This document shows positions 7,851 through 17,061 of a stretch of 64,000 nucleotides of DNA, piece after piece. The notes beneath the pieces were generated by a model. That model ran no database searches. It was not told the DNA's origin and saw only the letters and a program-made list of their open reading frames with translations. This stretch comes from Pseudoalteromonas aliena SW19 (GTDB lineage: Bacteria > Pseudomonadota > Gammaproteobacteria > Enterobacterales > Alteromonadaceae). How positions within the stretch are numbered: position 1 is the stretch's first letter; each line of letters starts with the position of its first letter. The position numbers were made by a program, and so were the translations under genes. Location: the NCBI RefSeq assembly GCF_014905615.1, contig NZ_AQGU01000028.1, positions 1 to 64,000 of the forward strand, written 5' to 3'.

Positions 7851-9104
7851 ATGGATAAGAAAATAGAACGCTCATTTACTCAAAAGTATTTTAAAAAATT
7901 CATCTTTGCAACGATGGCCTTAGGTGTTGCGGCGGCTGCGTATGGCTTTACGCAAACTAGCGATACAGGTCGTAGCCAAAATGTTGAGCTTGGCAGCCTT
8001 ACGGTTAGCACAGTTAAACAAGGTGCATTTAAAGATGCGTTGAGCTTACGCGGTCAAGTGGTGCCAAAAACCAGTATTTATCTTGATACTATCGCCGGTG
8101 GCCAAGTTGAGGAGCGTTTGGTAGAGCAAGGCGAATTTGTAGAAGCAGGCCAACCCTTGGTGCGCTTGAGTAATACTAACTTGCAACTTGATGTTATGGG
8201 CCGTGAGGCTCAAGTAACAGAGCAGCTTAATTTTTTACGTAATACGCAAATGAATATGGAAACCAGTCGCTTAAACTTACGCCGAGACTTATTAGAAATA
8301 GAGTTAAAGATTACGCATTTAACACGCCGTTTAAAACAAACTAAACCATTAGTTAAAAGTGGGGTGTTGGCGCAAGATAAATTAGCCGAACTTGAGGAAG
8401 ATTTAAGTTATTACCATGCTCGCAAGGAGCTAACGCTTGAGCGTCAAAAGCAAGAAAAATCAATACGTGAAGTGCAAGTTGCACAGCTGTCAGACAGCGC
8501 TAAAATGCTCGAGAAAAACCTTCAATTTGCTCGTCGAAACCTCGATAACTTATTAGTAAAAGCACCGGTATCAGGTTATTTAAGTGAGCTTGATGTAGAA
8601 ATTGGCGAATCAAAAAGCAGCGGCGCACGACTCGGACAAATCGATATTCCCAACGAGTATAAATTAGTGGTACGTCTTGATGAGTTTTACTTAAATCAGG
8701 TGCAGCGCGATATGGCTGTGATGATTGAACTTGATGATGACGCTATTACTGCCAAAGTGAGCAAAATCGATAGCCGCGTACAGCAGTCTCAATTTCAAAT
8801 CGAAGTGGACTTACCCAGTAACACTAAAAGTATTAAGCGTGGCCAAAGCATCGACCTTGAGTTAATGCTTGGCAACAATAAAAACGATGCCTTATTACTT
8901 AATCGAGGCGCATTTTTCACAAACTCGGGTGGTAATTGGGTTTACGTAATTGAGCAAGGTAGTGATAAAGCACTGCGCCGTGATATTCGTTTAGGTAAAA
9001 AAAATCAACATTATTTTGAAGTGCTTGAAGGGCTAAAAGCAGGAGATCAAGTGATCACCTCAAGCTACAGCAACTTCGAAAAAGCACAACAACTACAATT
9101 TTAA
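7851..9104 (+). CDS. MacA/HlyD-type periplasmic adaptor
   Basis: A 417-aa membrane fusion protein. One N-terminal membrane segment (about 18-34, FIFATMALGVAAAAYGF) anchors it in the inner membrane. A lipoyl/biotinyl-like half-domain (near 65-105, VEERLVEQGEFVEAGQPLVRL) is followed by a long alpha-hairpin (about 115-225) and the second lipoyl half (VKAPVSGYLSELDVEIGES). Beta-barrel and membrane-proximal domains follow. Such adaptors link an ABC pump to an outer-membrane channel. The ATPase gene starts 11 bp downstream. No outer-membrane TolC gene is present in the window. The substrate cannot be read from sequence. Confidence 0.88.
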   Translation: MDKKIERSFTQKYFKKFIFATMALGVAAAAYGFTQTSDTGRSQNVELGSLTVSTVKQGAFKDALSLRGQVVPKTSIYLDTIAGGQVEERLVEQGEFVEAGQPLVRLSNTNLQLDVMGREAQVTEQLNFLRNTQMNMETSRLNLRRDLLEIELKITHLTRRLKQTKPLVKSGVLAQDKLAELEEDLSYYHARKELTLERQKQEKSIREVQVAQLSDSAKMLEKNLQFARRNLDNLLVKAPVSGYLSELDVEIGESKSSGARLGQIDIPNEYKLVVRLDEFYLNQVQRDMAVMIELDDDAITAKVSKIDSRVQQSQFQIEVDLPSNTKSIKRGQSIDLELMLGNNKNDALLLNRGAFFTNSGGNWVYVIEQGSDKALRRDIRLGKKNQHYFEVLEGLKAGDQVITSSYSNFEKAQQLQF

Positions 9105-9115
9105 GGATAACAATA

Positions 9116-9817
9116 ATGATTAAACTAACTAATTTAAGCCGTGTATTTCGTACTCAAGATGTTGAAACAACTGCACTAAGTAATATTACTCTAACCGTAA
9201 AAGAAGGTGATTTTTTAGCAATTATGGGCCCATCTGGCTGTGGTAAATCAACCTTATTATCTATTTTAGGCATGTTAGATTCGCCAACGAGTGGAAGCTT
9301 TGAGTTTGCAGGTACTGACATTGCAGGTTATAGCGAAAAACAATTAGCAGAGTTACGTAAAGCCTCGATTGGTTTTGTATTTCAGAGCTTTAACTTAATT
9401 GATGAATTGACAGTTTATCAAAATGTAGAGCTGCCTTTGCAATATCAAAAAATTTCAAAAAGTGAGCGTAAAGAGCGTGTTGAAACCATTTTAAAGCGAG
9501 TGGGTATTGATCATCGAGGCGATCATTTACCGCAACAGTTATCGGGTGGTCAGCAGCAGCGTGTGGCAGTAGCGCGAGCTTTGGTGATTAACCCTAAGCT
9601 AATTTTAGCCGATGAGCCAACGGGTAATTTAGACTCAAAAAATGGTGATGAAGTAATGGCAATGCTCCGCGAATTAAATAAAGAAGGCACCACGGTAATT
9701 ATGGTTACGCACTCTGATAAAGAGGGTAATTACGCAGATCGTTTAGTACGCCTACTTGATGGCCAAGTGATGCTTGATAAAGCAAATAACGTACAGCAAA
9801 CGGTGGAGGTTGCATAA
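9116..9817 (+). CDS. MacB/LolD-type ABC transporter ATPase
   Basis: A 233-aa nucleotide-binding subunit. Walker A is GPSGCGKST (near 40-48), the Q-loop lies in FVFQSFNLI, the signature is LSGGQQQRVAVARAL, Walker B is LILADEPTGNLD and the switch histidine is in VTHSD. The FQSFNL and EPTGNLD sequences are typical of the MacB/LolD/FtsE group that works with FtsX-type permeases. The permease starts 2 bp after its stop, so one operon and one complex are expected. Confidence 0.92.
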   Translation: MIKLTNLSRVFRTQDVETTALSNITLTVKEGDFLAIMGPSGCGKSTLLSILGMLDSPTSGSFEFAGTDIAGYSEKQLAELRKASIGFVFQSFNLIDELTVYQNVELPLQYQKISKSERKERVETILKRVGIDHRGDHLPQQLSGGQQQRVAVARALVINPKLILADEPTGNLDSKNGDEVMAMLRELNKEGTTVIMVTHSDKEGNYADRLVRLLDGQVMLDKANNVQQTVEVA

Positions 9818-9818
9818 C

Positions 9819-12215
9819 ATGTTTGTAAGTTACTTTATTACAGCGCTGCGTTCGTTCAAACAGCAAAAACAACATTTTATTTTAAATGTATTAGGTTTAA
9901 GTATTGGCTTAGCTTCAGCTATTTTAGTAGCGTTGTTCGCACAAAATGAGCTGTCTTACGATAGTCAGCAGCCACATGCTGAACGTGTTTACCGCGTAGG
10001 CCAAGACTTCTCGAAGTTGGGCTTATTTGTGATCCCAATCTTCAATTATTCACAAGGAGCGAAGGCAGTCGAGTATAGCCAAGTGGAAGAAGTCTTTGGT
10101 TTGACTATGGTGTCGATGACTAGAGAGGCGATGGTTGACGTACAATATCGCGATCAGGGTTTTAAGCTCAGCGATTTATATGGAGCAACTCCAAATATTG
10201 AGAATTTTATCAATATGAACACATTGGCTGGCGATTTAAAAAATGCTATGAGTACACCTGGTAGCCTAGCATTGAGTGAGTCTGAAGCACTGCGTATTTT
10301 TGGTTCTGTGAATGTTATTGGTAATACGCTACAGCACGAACAAGGGCAATATACTGTACGGGCGGTGTTTGCGGATTTACCAAGCAATACTCACTTTGCA
10401 TTTAAAAACCTAGTGTATGTAAAACATGACCCGAGCAACCTTATGATGAATAGTAGCTACGTTTATATGCGTTTAGCGCCACAGGCCGATCCAATCGCAC
10501 TTGCGGATACACTTTCTAAACAATACTTTAATGGGCAAATGGCGGGGCAAATTGCCATTGAATTTCACCCACTATTAGACTTACATTTAATAGCCAAATC
10601 ACCATTTGAAATGAAAGCGGGTGGCGCAAAGCAAGTCGTAATGATTTGTGCGGGTTTGAGTGTGTTGCTTATTTTAATTGCGGGCTTTAACTTTATCAAT
10701 ATGACGGTGGCGCAGTCCACAAGGCGTGCTAAAGAAGTTGGGGTGCGTAAAGCGCTTGGCGCAAGTAAAGGGCAGTTAGTAACGCAATTTTTAGCTGAGT
10801 CTATGTTGGTTGCGTTATTGTCGATGATTACTGCATGTGTATTAGTAGAGCTGTTATTACCGAGCTTTAATCAGTTAGTCGATCGTGAGCTAGTCGTAAT
10901 TTATTTTTCAGCCTTTGGTTTGGGTATTATGAGCGTGGTGATTGCTGTAGGCATACTTGCCGGTTTGTACCCTGCATTGTTTATCTCATCATTTAGCGCT
11001 AAACGAGTATTAAGTGGCGATTTACAACGAGGCAGTACAGCTACTTGGGTGCGTAAAAGTTTATTAACCCTACAAGCTTCATTGGCAATAGGCCTGATCA
11101 TTGCCTCGATTACGTTATTAAACCAATTATCTCACTTACAAAGTCTTCCTTTGGGTTATCAAACACAGCAACGCTTAGTGGTTTCAGAGTTGCCTGTGCA
11201 ATCGGTATTTACGCAGCAGCCTAGCGCACTCATTAATCGCTTGACGGCTATTGATGGCGTAGAGCAAGCAACGATTATTGATACCCGTTTAACCGTTTCA
11301 ATTAATAATACATTACAGCCAACTTGGCCCAATGGAGAATCATCAGGTGGAATAACCCCTGTGATAGGTTCTGGTTTTGATGTCGTAAAAGGGCTAGGCC
11401 TTACGCTCATTGCTGGTAGAGACTTTAGCCGTGAGTTTTCCTCAGACTGGGCGACGCGAGCAAACGGAGTTACAACGGTGGGTACAATTATTACAGAAAC
11501 CGTTGCCAAGCAGGCTGGTTATAGCAATGTGGCTGATATTGTTGGACAAACAATTAAAGACACAGGGCGTAATGTGGATATGCGGGTTGTCGGTGTTGTA
11601 AAAGATGTAAAAATTGGTAATGCACAAAATGCAAATTCTAACATTATGTTTTTATGTGGCTTTAACTATTTAGCACCGGTATCTGAAGTGATTTTAACAG
11701 TTAATTTGCATAAGCTCCCAGCTATAAAGCAAGAAGTGATCGCAGCCTTGGCTGAGGTGTCTAATATTTATGAGCCAAAAATAAACCTACTAGCTGAAAA
11801 CTATAAAGCGGTTTTAAAAGCTGATGAGCGTGTTTCTTTTATAGTACTTATTTTTACGGGCCTTGCGGTATTCTTAACCTGCTTAGGTACATTTGGTTTA
11901 GCTTCGTTTGCCACAATTCGTCGCCAAAAAGAAGTGGCGGTACGCAAAGTACTTGGCGCATCACGTATTAGTATTATGAACCTACTGGCAAAAGAGTTTT
12001 TAATTTTAGTGTTGGTGAGTGTAGCCATTGCATACCCATTAACCTATTGGCTGGTGGGCGATTGGCTCGCTAATTTTAATGAGCGTGTTGATCAAGCGCT
12101 GTGGGTTTATTTAATTGCAGCCCTTAGTGTTGCAGTAATTACTTGGCTCACGGTTGCAAGCCTTGCATTTAAAGCTGCAAGCACACGGCCATCGCTTACT
12201 TTACGTTATGAGTAA
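9819..12215 (+). CDS. FtsX-like ABC transporter permease (MacB type)
   Basis: A 798-aa permease with two FtsX/MacB_PCD units. One membrane segment near residue 20-40 is followed by a large periplasmic domain and three segments (about 270-420) with the conserved RRAKEVGVRKALGAS motif. A second periplasmic domain and a final set of three segments carry RRQKEVAVRKVLGAS. Start 9819 is chosen because GGTGGAGG lies 10 bases before it and it follows the ATPase stop by one base; an earlier in-frame ATG at 9774 would overlap the ATPase. It is a paralogue of the permease at 21645-24038. Mechanotransmission-type export of a peptide, drug or lipid-linked substrate is typical of the family. Confidence 0.9.
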   Translation: MFVSYFITALRSFKQQKQHFILNVLGLSIGLASAILVALFAQNELSYDSQQPHAERVYRVGQDFSKLGLFVIPIFNYSQGAKAVEYSQVEEVFGLTMVSMTREAMVDVQYRDQGFKLSDLYGATPNIENFINMNTLAGDLKNAMSTPGSLALSESEALRIFGSVNVIGNTLQHEQGQYTVRAVFADLPSNTHFAFKNLVYVKHDPSNLMMNSSYVYMRLAPQADPIALADTLSKQYFNGQMAGQIAIEFHPLLDLHLIAKSPFEMKAGGAKQVVMICAGLSVLLILIAGFNFINMTVAQSTRRAKEVGVRKALGASKGQLVTQFLAESMLVALLSMITACVLVELLLPSFNQLVDRELVVIYFSAFGLGIMSVVIAVGILAGLYPALFISSFSAKRVLSGDLQRGSTATWVRKSLLTLQASLAIGLIIASITLLNQLSHLQSLPLGYQTQQRLVVSELPVQSVFTQQPSALINRLTAIDGVEQATIIDTRLTVSINNTLQPTWPNGESSGGITPVIGSGFDVVKGLGLTLIAGRDFSREFSSDWATRANGVTTVGTIITETVAKQAGYSNVADIVGQTIKDTGRNVDMRVVGVVKDVKIGNAQNANSNIMFLCGFNYLAPVSEVILTVNLHKLPAIKQEVIAALAEVSNIYEPKINLLAENYKAVLKADERVSFIVLIFTGLAVFLTCLGTFGLASFATIRRQKEVAVRKVLGASRISIMNLLAKEFLILVLVSVAIAYPLTYWLVGDWLANFNERVDQALWVYLIAALSVAVITWLTVASLAFKAASTRPSLTLRYE

Positions 12216-12232
12216 ATAAAGCTCCGTGAATT

Positions 12233-12266
12233 AAAAAAGGGTTAGTGAACACACTAACCCTTTTTT
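12233..12266. terminator. Bidirectional terminator
   Basis: A perfect hairpin, AAAAAAGGGTTAGTG ... CACTAACCCTTTTTT with an AACA loop, sits between the convergent efflux operon and the secreted-protein gene at 12279. It has a T-run on each strand. Confidence 0.9.
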
Positions 12267-12278
12267 GTATCGTAAAGT

Positions 12279-14264
12279 TTATTGATACGGAATGTAATAC
12301 CCTGGTACATGTGCTTGGGTATACAAGTGCCCGTCAATGTATGAATCTTGTATTAAAGTTCCAATATTTGCAGCGTTAATACGCATACGAGCCACCATTT
12401 CATGGACCGCTTCAGCTGTAAAAGCTTCTTCGACAGGAGGATCACCCACAAAATTAGTAAACCACGGAAACCAGCTATTATCATTGCCGCTTACGCTTTG
12501 ATCGGGATGGTAACTTCCTCCTTGCCAGCGATCAAATTTCAGACTTTCTAAACTAAATAGGCCAAAGTTTGCTTGCGTCATACATGCATCAGCGGCTTGG
12601 TATTCAGGGTAGCCAGAACTAGCAGCAAACTGATTGCAAACATTGTGTGGGAGGTTGCTGGTATTTACTGCAGAATATTCTACAGCTCTAAACATAACAG
12701 GACGAGAAGAGCTACCTGCTGGGAAAATAATATTTGCCGCGACAGGTGAATGCCAACGTTGATGATACATCGCAATTGATAAGCCTAAGTCTTCTTTATT
12801 TATTGCAACGTTATCTGCATGTGTCCATGAGCCGCCAGGGTCAACAGGAGTGCCGCTATTATCGAATATTATTCCATGTTGGTTTGCCTCCAGTTGGTTA
12901 AGTAGGTTTGGCGTTGTATTGTCGACAACCGTTACTGGGATCATGCTACTAGCTGCACTAGGTGTATAATTTATAGCTGGGTTGTTTAATGCTTTCCAGC
13001 ATAATAAGCCATAACCATAACCGTTATTTATCATTGGGCAGTTTGTCATATTTGCAGATGACTGGTTGCTTTGATAAGTGTGATTAACCGATGCAGCAGC
13101 GGCTTCACCTGTGCCTACCAATACTCCCCACGACTGAAGTGTTATTTGTGCATACGGTAGTTCACTTTCAGGCAAATAGAGTGTGGTGCTAGATATTAAG
13201 TTAAGCGCTAAATCGAACTCATAGAGTACTACCGGGCGCATTTTACTTTGTTTTTGCTTGGGGTATTGGGCTATCACGGTTTGCTTTGCAGGTGGGGTTT
13301 GATATTGCTCATTTACTTGGGCTAACAAATAAACACGATGCTTTGATATATAGCTATTTAGCAATTTTTTTATATGCCAAGTTGATAGTTTGCGAGATTT
13401 TAAAATGCTAGCGTGGTTATCGGTTAATTGCAGTGTATTGCCTTGCTGCAAAACCCATGTGTGCCCACTTAAACCAATTACTTTTGTTTGCTCAAAAATA
13501 TATTGGTTTTGTTGATCATGACTCTGTGTATTTATAAGTGCTTTGTCATTTATTTGATAGCTTGAAAACGACACTTCCTCGTTGTGATACTGATGTAAGG
13601 GCGCCGAATATTGACCAAATAAAGCGGTTAATTCAATTCTAATAGTGTTATCTAATTCTTTAACAACCCACTGATCTTGCGCCTGCTGGTGGAAAGTTAT
13701 TGGAGTGTATTGACCCTCCTTATCTACGCTGAATGCCTGCCATGTTGTTTCACACTTTGATATACATAACTTAGATGAGCGAATAAGCGCTTGTTGATTT
13801 TCTGAGGTGAAAGAGTCCTGTTCGTCTTCAAATTTAAATTGAAGTGGAGTGCCTCTTTCAGTGATCTCAAAAGAAAAAAGAATACGCCGCTGGTTACCGC
13901 TAACATGCAACGTATTGTGATTACTTTGGCCTAACTTAAGCTTTGAGTAAGTGTTTGAAGTGTGTGTTTTATCGGCGTTACCTAAAAAAGCGGAGCCATT
14001 ATTATGTTGATGGCTTTGATCGCCTTCTTGGAGTTCTAAAAATTGTAAACGTTGAACACACGCTTCTTCTTTACAAGTTTGTAGTTGTATTTTGCGTTGC
14101 TGATACGCAAAATTAAACCAAGGTGTTTGAGCTAAATAGCTCTCTTGGTTTGCATAAAATAGTACGGGTAGTGTGCTTGTATCAAATTGTTTTGCTATAG
14201 CAACACAATGCATACTTGCTGTTATTGTAAGTGCAGTGATAAAAAGTGTAAGTAGTTTTTTCAT
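12279..14264 (-). CDS. Secreted protein of unknown function
   Basis: A 661-aa protein with a clear signal peptide (MKKLLTLFITALTITASM, then Ala-rich). I do not recognise a family. The N-terminal half is polar and probably beta-rich. The C-terminal half is Trp-, His- and Asn-rich with several cysteine-containing loops (CPMINNGYGYGLLCW, NVCNQ, DACMTQ), suggesting a folded extracytoplasmic domain with disulfides. The gene precedes the terminator at 12233. Upstream on the same strand, 72 bp away, is another secreted protein (14337-15977), so the two may act together. No catalytic motif could be assigned. Confidence 0.75.
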   Translation of the reverse strand: MKKLLTLFITALTITASMHCVAIAKQFDTSTLPVLFYANQESYLAQTPWFNFAYQQRKIQLQTCKEEACVQRLQFLELQEGDQSHQHNNGSAFLGNADKTHTSNTYSKLKLGQSNHNTLHVSGNQRRILFSFEITERGTPLQFKFEDEQDSFTSENQQALIRSSKLCISKCETTWQAFSVDKEGQYTPITFHQQAQDQWVVKELDNTIRIELTALFGQYSAPLHQYHNEEVSFSSYQINDKALINTQSHDQQNQYIFEQTKVIGLSGHTWVLQQGNTLQLTDNHASILKSRKLSTWHIKKLLNSYISKHRVYLLAQVNEQYQTPPAKQTVIAQYPKQKQSKMRPVVLYEFDLALNLISSTTLYLPESELPYAQITLQSWGVLVGTGEAAAASVNHTYQSNQSSANMTNCPMINNGYGYGLLCWKALNNPAINYTPSAASSMIPVTVVDNTTPNLLNQLEANQHGIIFDNSGTPVDPGGSWTHADNVAINKEDLGLSIAMYHQRWHSPVAANIIFPAGSSSRPVMFRAVEYSAVNTSNLPHNVCNQFAASSGYPEYQAADACMTQANFGLFSLESLKFDRWQGGSYHPDQSVSGNDNSWFPWFTNFVGDPPVEEAFTAEAVHEMVARMRINAANIGTLIQDSYIDGHLYTQAHVPGYYIPYQ

Positions 14265-14336
14265 GATGATTCCTTTGCTTTAAACATACAAAAGAGGGTA
14301 GGAAACACCTACCCTTTATAAGTTCGATTGCAGTGC

Positions 14337-15977
14337 TTAATATACAACCCCTTGCTGCTGCGAAGCATTAACACCCTGATTGAGCTGAATAGATAGCCAA
14401 TTTTCTACATCACTACGAAGAGATGCGGTGTTATCAGGACCTGACTGGCTGGCATAAAACCATAAACCGGTAGGCATGGGGGCGGTAACATTTGTGCCAC
14501 AAGTAAAGTGGTTAGCGGCATACATTACAGCGCCAGAGCTACCAAACTCAAAATGACTATCAGAATAACCGCCATAACCTCGTGCTTTAACGTGGGCTTC
14601 TGAGTCGAGCGTGAAGTGGTAAACTTCGTTGGGTTGCAACAAAAATGGACTTACGTCAGATGAATCAAATCGAGCTCGCATTGTCGAATTTACGCTCGCT
14701 TCGTTACCCGAACGGGTAATTATGCCTGCAATATTAGTAATTAAATCACTGGCAAGTTGTGCATCGAGTAAGCTACCCGCATTGTCATTCACTATTGCAG
14801 CAGTAATACCTAAAGCTGCTTTTATAGTGCCCAGCACCGAGTTAATATCCCATCCAGTGTTAAAGCTCATTGCTGCACCACCGGCTTTATTAAACAATAC
14901 AATCTCAGGAGCAGAACCAGGTAAATCAACGGCAAACTTTGCGCCATCGGCAGAGTGTGCATTAGTGGCTTTTGACCAAATTTGCTTTGCGGTCCCTTTT
15001 ACATGGAAGCGCGAGGCATAAGTGCCTCTAACTTCTAAGTTTCCTGAACATGAATTACTTTGATTACAATCAAAACCCGCTTTATCGGCACACAGCATTT
15101 TTACCGAAAACTCAGTAGAGTTATGACTTATTGTGTTGTCGTAGCCATACGCTTTATGTTTTGACCAACGCTCACCATCGCCTGAATGAAATGCGCCGTA
15201 AGCAGTACTGGTAAAGTTAAGTCCGTGTTTAGACATTCCTTTATTGTCACTAGACGTTTCAGGTGCAGGTGATGATGGGGTTGAAGGGTAATTTGTTACC
15301 ACAGTACCAGAGCCTGTATTTGGCACTACCATTTGGCAGGCACAGGCTGACTTTGGACCACCCTTTGCATCTTTATTTAATAACTCTTTAATTTCATTAT
15401 AAGTAGTTGGATCCATTTCCTTGTTATAGCTTAAAACAGAGAGCCCTTTTTTCTTAGGCGCTGCGTAATTTTCAAACCACGCTTCAAATAATCGTGGATT
15501 GTTTATTTCGACAAACTCAGCTAACGAAACCATTTTTTGCATTGTTAACCATTGCTTAAAAAGAGCCGGCTTATATTGTATAAGGTAGCGTGCAAGGTAA
15601 TAGCTGTCCTCTGGTGAGTGATCAGCAAGCACCGTAGACCATAAATCAAGCGCATTTACGTCTATCTCTTTTATTTGGCTTAAGATTTCTTCGGCCTGAT
15701 AAGTTGCTGTTAGTTTTTCAATATAATGATTGAGTACCGCTTCTTCATCGTTTTCAGCCATAAAATCAAGCAAAGAAAGCGAGTCAGTAGACCACGCTGA
15801 AATAGTCTGCCAAGTTTGTTTACTAACTTGAGCAGGTGCCATTGCACCATAATCATTTTCTAAAGCGGTAGTACGGTGGTTGGTATTTTCAACAGTACCT
15901 GCAAATGCAGTGGTACTTATGATTGCCATATACACAAGAGAACCTAAAGCAAGTGGTGTCATTAATGTACGTTTCAT
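14337..15977 (-). CDS. Secreted protein of unknown function
   Basis: A 546-aa exported protein. The start at 15977 gives MKRTLMTPLALGS and a signal peptide ending near TTAFAG, with GGAGG 9 bases before it; a longer frame open to 16127 lacks these features. The N-terminal third is acidic and alpha-helical (about 35-215). A CACQMV segment and a Ser/Pro/Thr-rich linker follow, then a Gly/Ser-rich beta domain with cysteine pairs (LCADKAGFDC, CSGNLEVRG) and an Ala-rich helix. No known family is recognised. It probably shares a transcript with the secreted protein downstream at 12279-14264. Confidence 0.75.
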   Translation of the reverse strand: MKRTLMTPLALGSLVYMAIISTTAFAGTVENTNHRTTALENDYGAMAPAQVSKQTWQTISAWSTDSLSLLDFMAENDEEAVLNHYIEKLTATYQAEEILSQIKEIDVNALDLWSTVLADHSPEDSYYLARYLIQYKPALFKQWLTMQKMVSLAEFVEINNPRLFEAWFENYAAPKKKGLSVLSYNKEMDPTTYNEIKELLNKDAKGGPKSACACQMVVPNTGSGTVVTNYPSTPSSPAPETSSDNKGMSKHGLNFTSTAYGAFHSGDGERWSKHKAYGYDNTISHNSTEFSVKMLCADKAGFDCNQSNSCSGNLEVRGTYASRFHVKGTAKQIWSKATNAHSADGAKFAVDLPGSAPEIVLFNKAGGAAMSFNTGWDINSVLGTIKAALGITAAIVNDNAGSLLDAQLASDLITNIAGIITRSGNEASVNSTMRARFDSSDVSPFLLQPNEVYHFTLDSEAHVKARGYGGYSDSHFEFGSSGAVMYAANHFTCGTNVTAPMPTGLWFYASQSGPDNTASLRSDVENWLSIQLNQGVNASQQQGVVY

Positions 15978-16329
15978 TTTTATTCCTCCATAAATAATAA
16001 ATAAGCACAAATAATGTGCCCTTTTATATTGCTTGTTTATTTTCATCACGAAAGGAATTAGCAGGGTCAGCAGGGGGCGAGTTAGGTAAAAGTGAGAAAA
16101 GTAAGGGGGTGTAAACATGCTGGGCATTATTTTTTGAATTGAATAAATGTATATATTCTTAAATACAGTAACTTAAAAATAAATTTACCCGTTTTTACCC
16201 AATTGCCCCATGATTTTAAGTGTGATTTACCTCTCTTTGATGCACACTTTTTGAGTTGGTTTTGTATTTAATAGGTATGTAAATACAGCATCAACAATAG
16301 GATTAAGTAAATAAATGGAGGTAAATATA
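15978..16329. other. Divergent intergenic region
   Basis: This 352-bp gap separates the minus-strand secreted-protein gene from a plus-strand secreted-protein gene. It is AT-rich and should hold both promoters. I see no strong palindrome or terminator in it. Confidence 0.4.
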
Positions 16330-16794
16330 ATGAAATATACAATTTTAATATCAAGTCTGTTACTAACAACCTTTGCGCATGCTCATAGTGCAAAAATGCT
16401 GCAAGAAGAACTTCAAGTTAACGCGCAAAACTGCCCTAAAAAGCAAACAATATTGCTCGCTTCGATGAAAATATCGACAGGAACGTTTTCATTTTTAAAA
16501 AGTGATACAAGTAGTGGGTGTACGGAAAAAAGACTTTCTGCATCAGGTCGAGAAAGCCCAATGTTAGATTGTGGTCAGTTTGATGATTGGCGCTTAGCTT
16601 ACGATATGGGAAACAATATGTGTGAGTCGTTACACTCAAATATGATGCGTTTTGATAATACATTAAACCCAGATATGCAAATATTTACTCGCTTTGAAGG
16701 CCCTTACGAATTTAAAGGGGACGAGCACCATCAAAAATTTAAAGCTAGCATGGGCGTTACATTAGCGTGTTATATCTGTGATACAGCAAAATAG
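16330..16794 (+). CDS. Small secreted cysteine-containing protein
   Basis: A 154-aa protein beginning MKYTILISSLLLTTFAHAHS, a classic signal peptide cut near AHA-HS. The start at 16330 has TGGAGGT 8 bases before it. The mature part has seven cysteines, including LACYICD near the C-terminus, and no recognised domain. It is divergent from the secreted-protein pair at 12279-15977 and could belong to the same function, but nothing beyond position supports that. A terminator follows. Confidence 0.7.
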   Translation: MKYTILISSLLLTTFAHAHSAKMLQEELQVNAQNCPKKQTILLASMKISTGTFSFLKSDTSSGCTEKRLSASGRESPMLDCGQFDDWRLAYDMGNNMCESLHSNMMRFDNTLNPDMQIFTRFEGPYEFKGDEHHQKFKASMGVTLACYICDTAK

Positions 16795-16803
16795 TTAAAC
16801 CGT

Positions 16804-16840
16804 AGCACGAGGTGATATAAGTGATACCTTGTGCTTTTTA
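16804..16840 (+). terminator. Terminator after the small secreted protein
   Basis: AGCAC-GAGGT ... ACCTT-GTGCT is a near-perfect hairpin with a TTTTT tail about 10 bases after the stop codon at 16794. Confidence 0.75.
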
Positions 16841-16864
16841 ATTCTAATTCTGATTCAGGTTAAG

Positions 16865-17061
16865 TAACCTGAACTCTGGATAATAAATCTATCTCTAGCA
16901 GCTATTTTCAGCGCTAACTGCGTTGAATTTACTTGCAATAGGCCAGCTATTGACGCGTAAATTCGCCTTGTTTTCACTGAAAATCTTTGGCTAGAGAAAA
17001 TAAATTTAAATATCACCATGATTCAATATGTTAGTAAATCTCTTAACCAGAGTTCAGGTTA
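16865..17061. mobile_element. Palindromic MITE, about 197 bp
   Basis: Perfect 15-bp terminal inverted repeats (TAACCTGAACTCTGG at 16865-16879 and CCAGAGTTCAGGTTA at 17047-17061) bound an element with no ORF. Its interior is also a long imperfect palindrome: GAATTTACttgCAATAGG pairs with CTATTGacgcGTAAATTC, and CTATTTTCAGCG pairs with CACTGAAAAT. This is a non-autonomous, foldback-type element. The right repeat overlaps the 3' end of the TPR gene at 17054 and supplies its stop codon. A diverged copy of one end lies near 52570. Confidence 0.8.

Noticed and set aside
9774-9818. Upstream start for the FtsX-like permease
   Set aside because: It would overlap the ATPase gene by 44 bp, lacks a ribosome binding site, and the ATG at 9819 has a good one.
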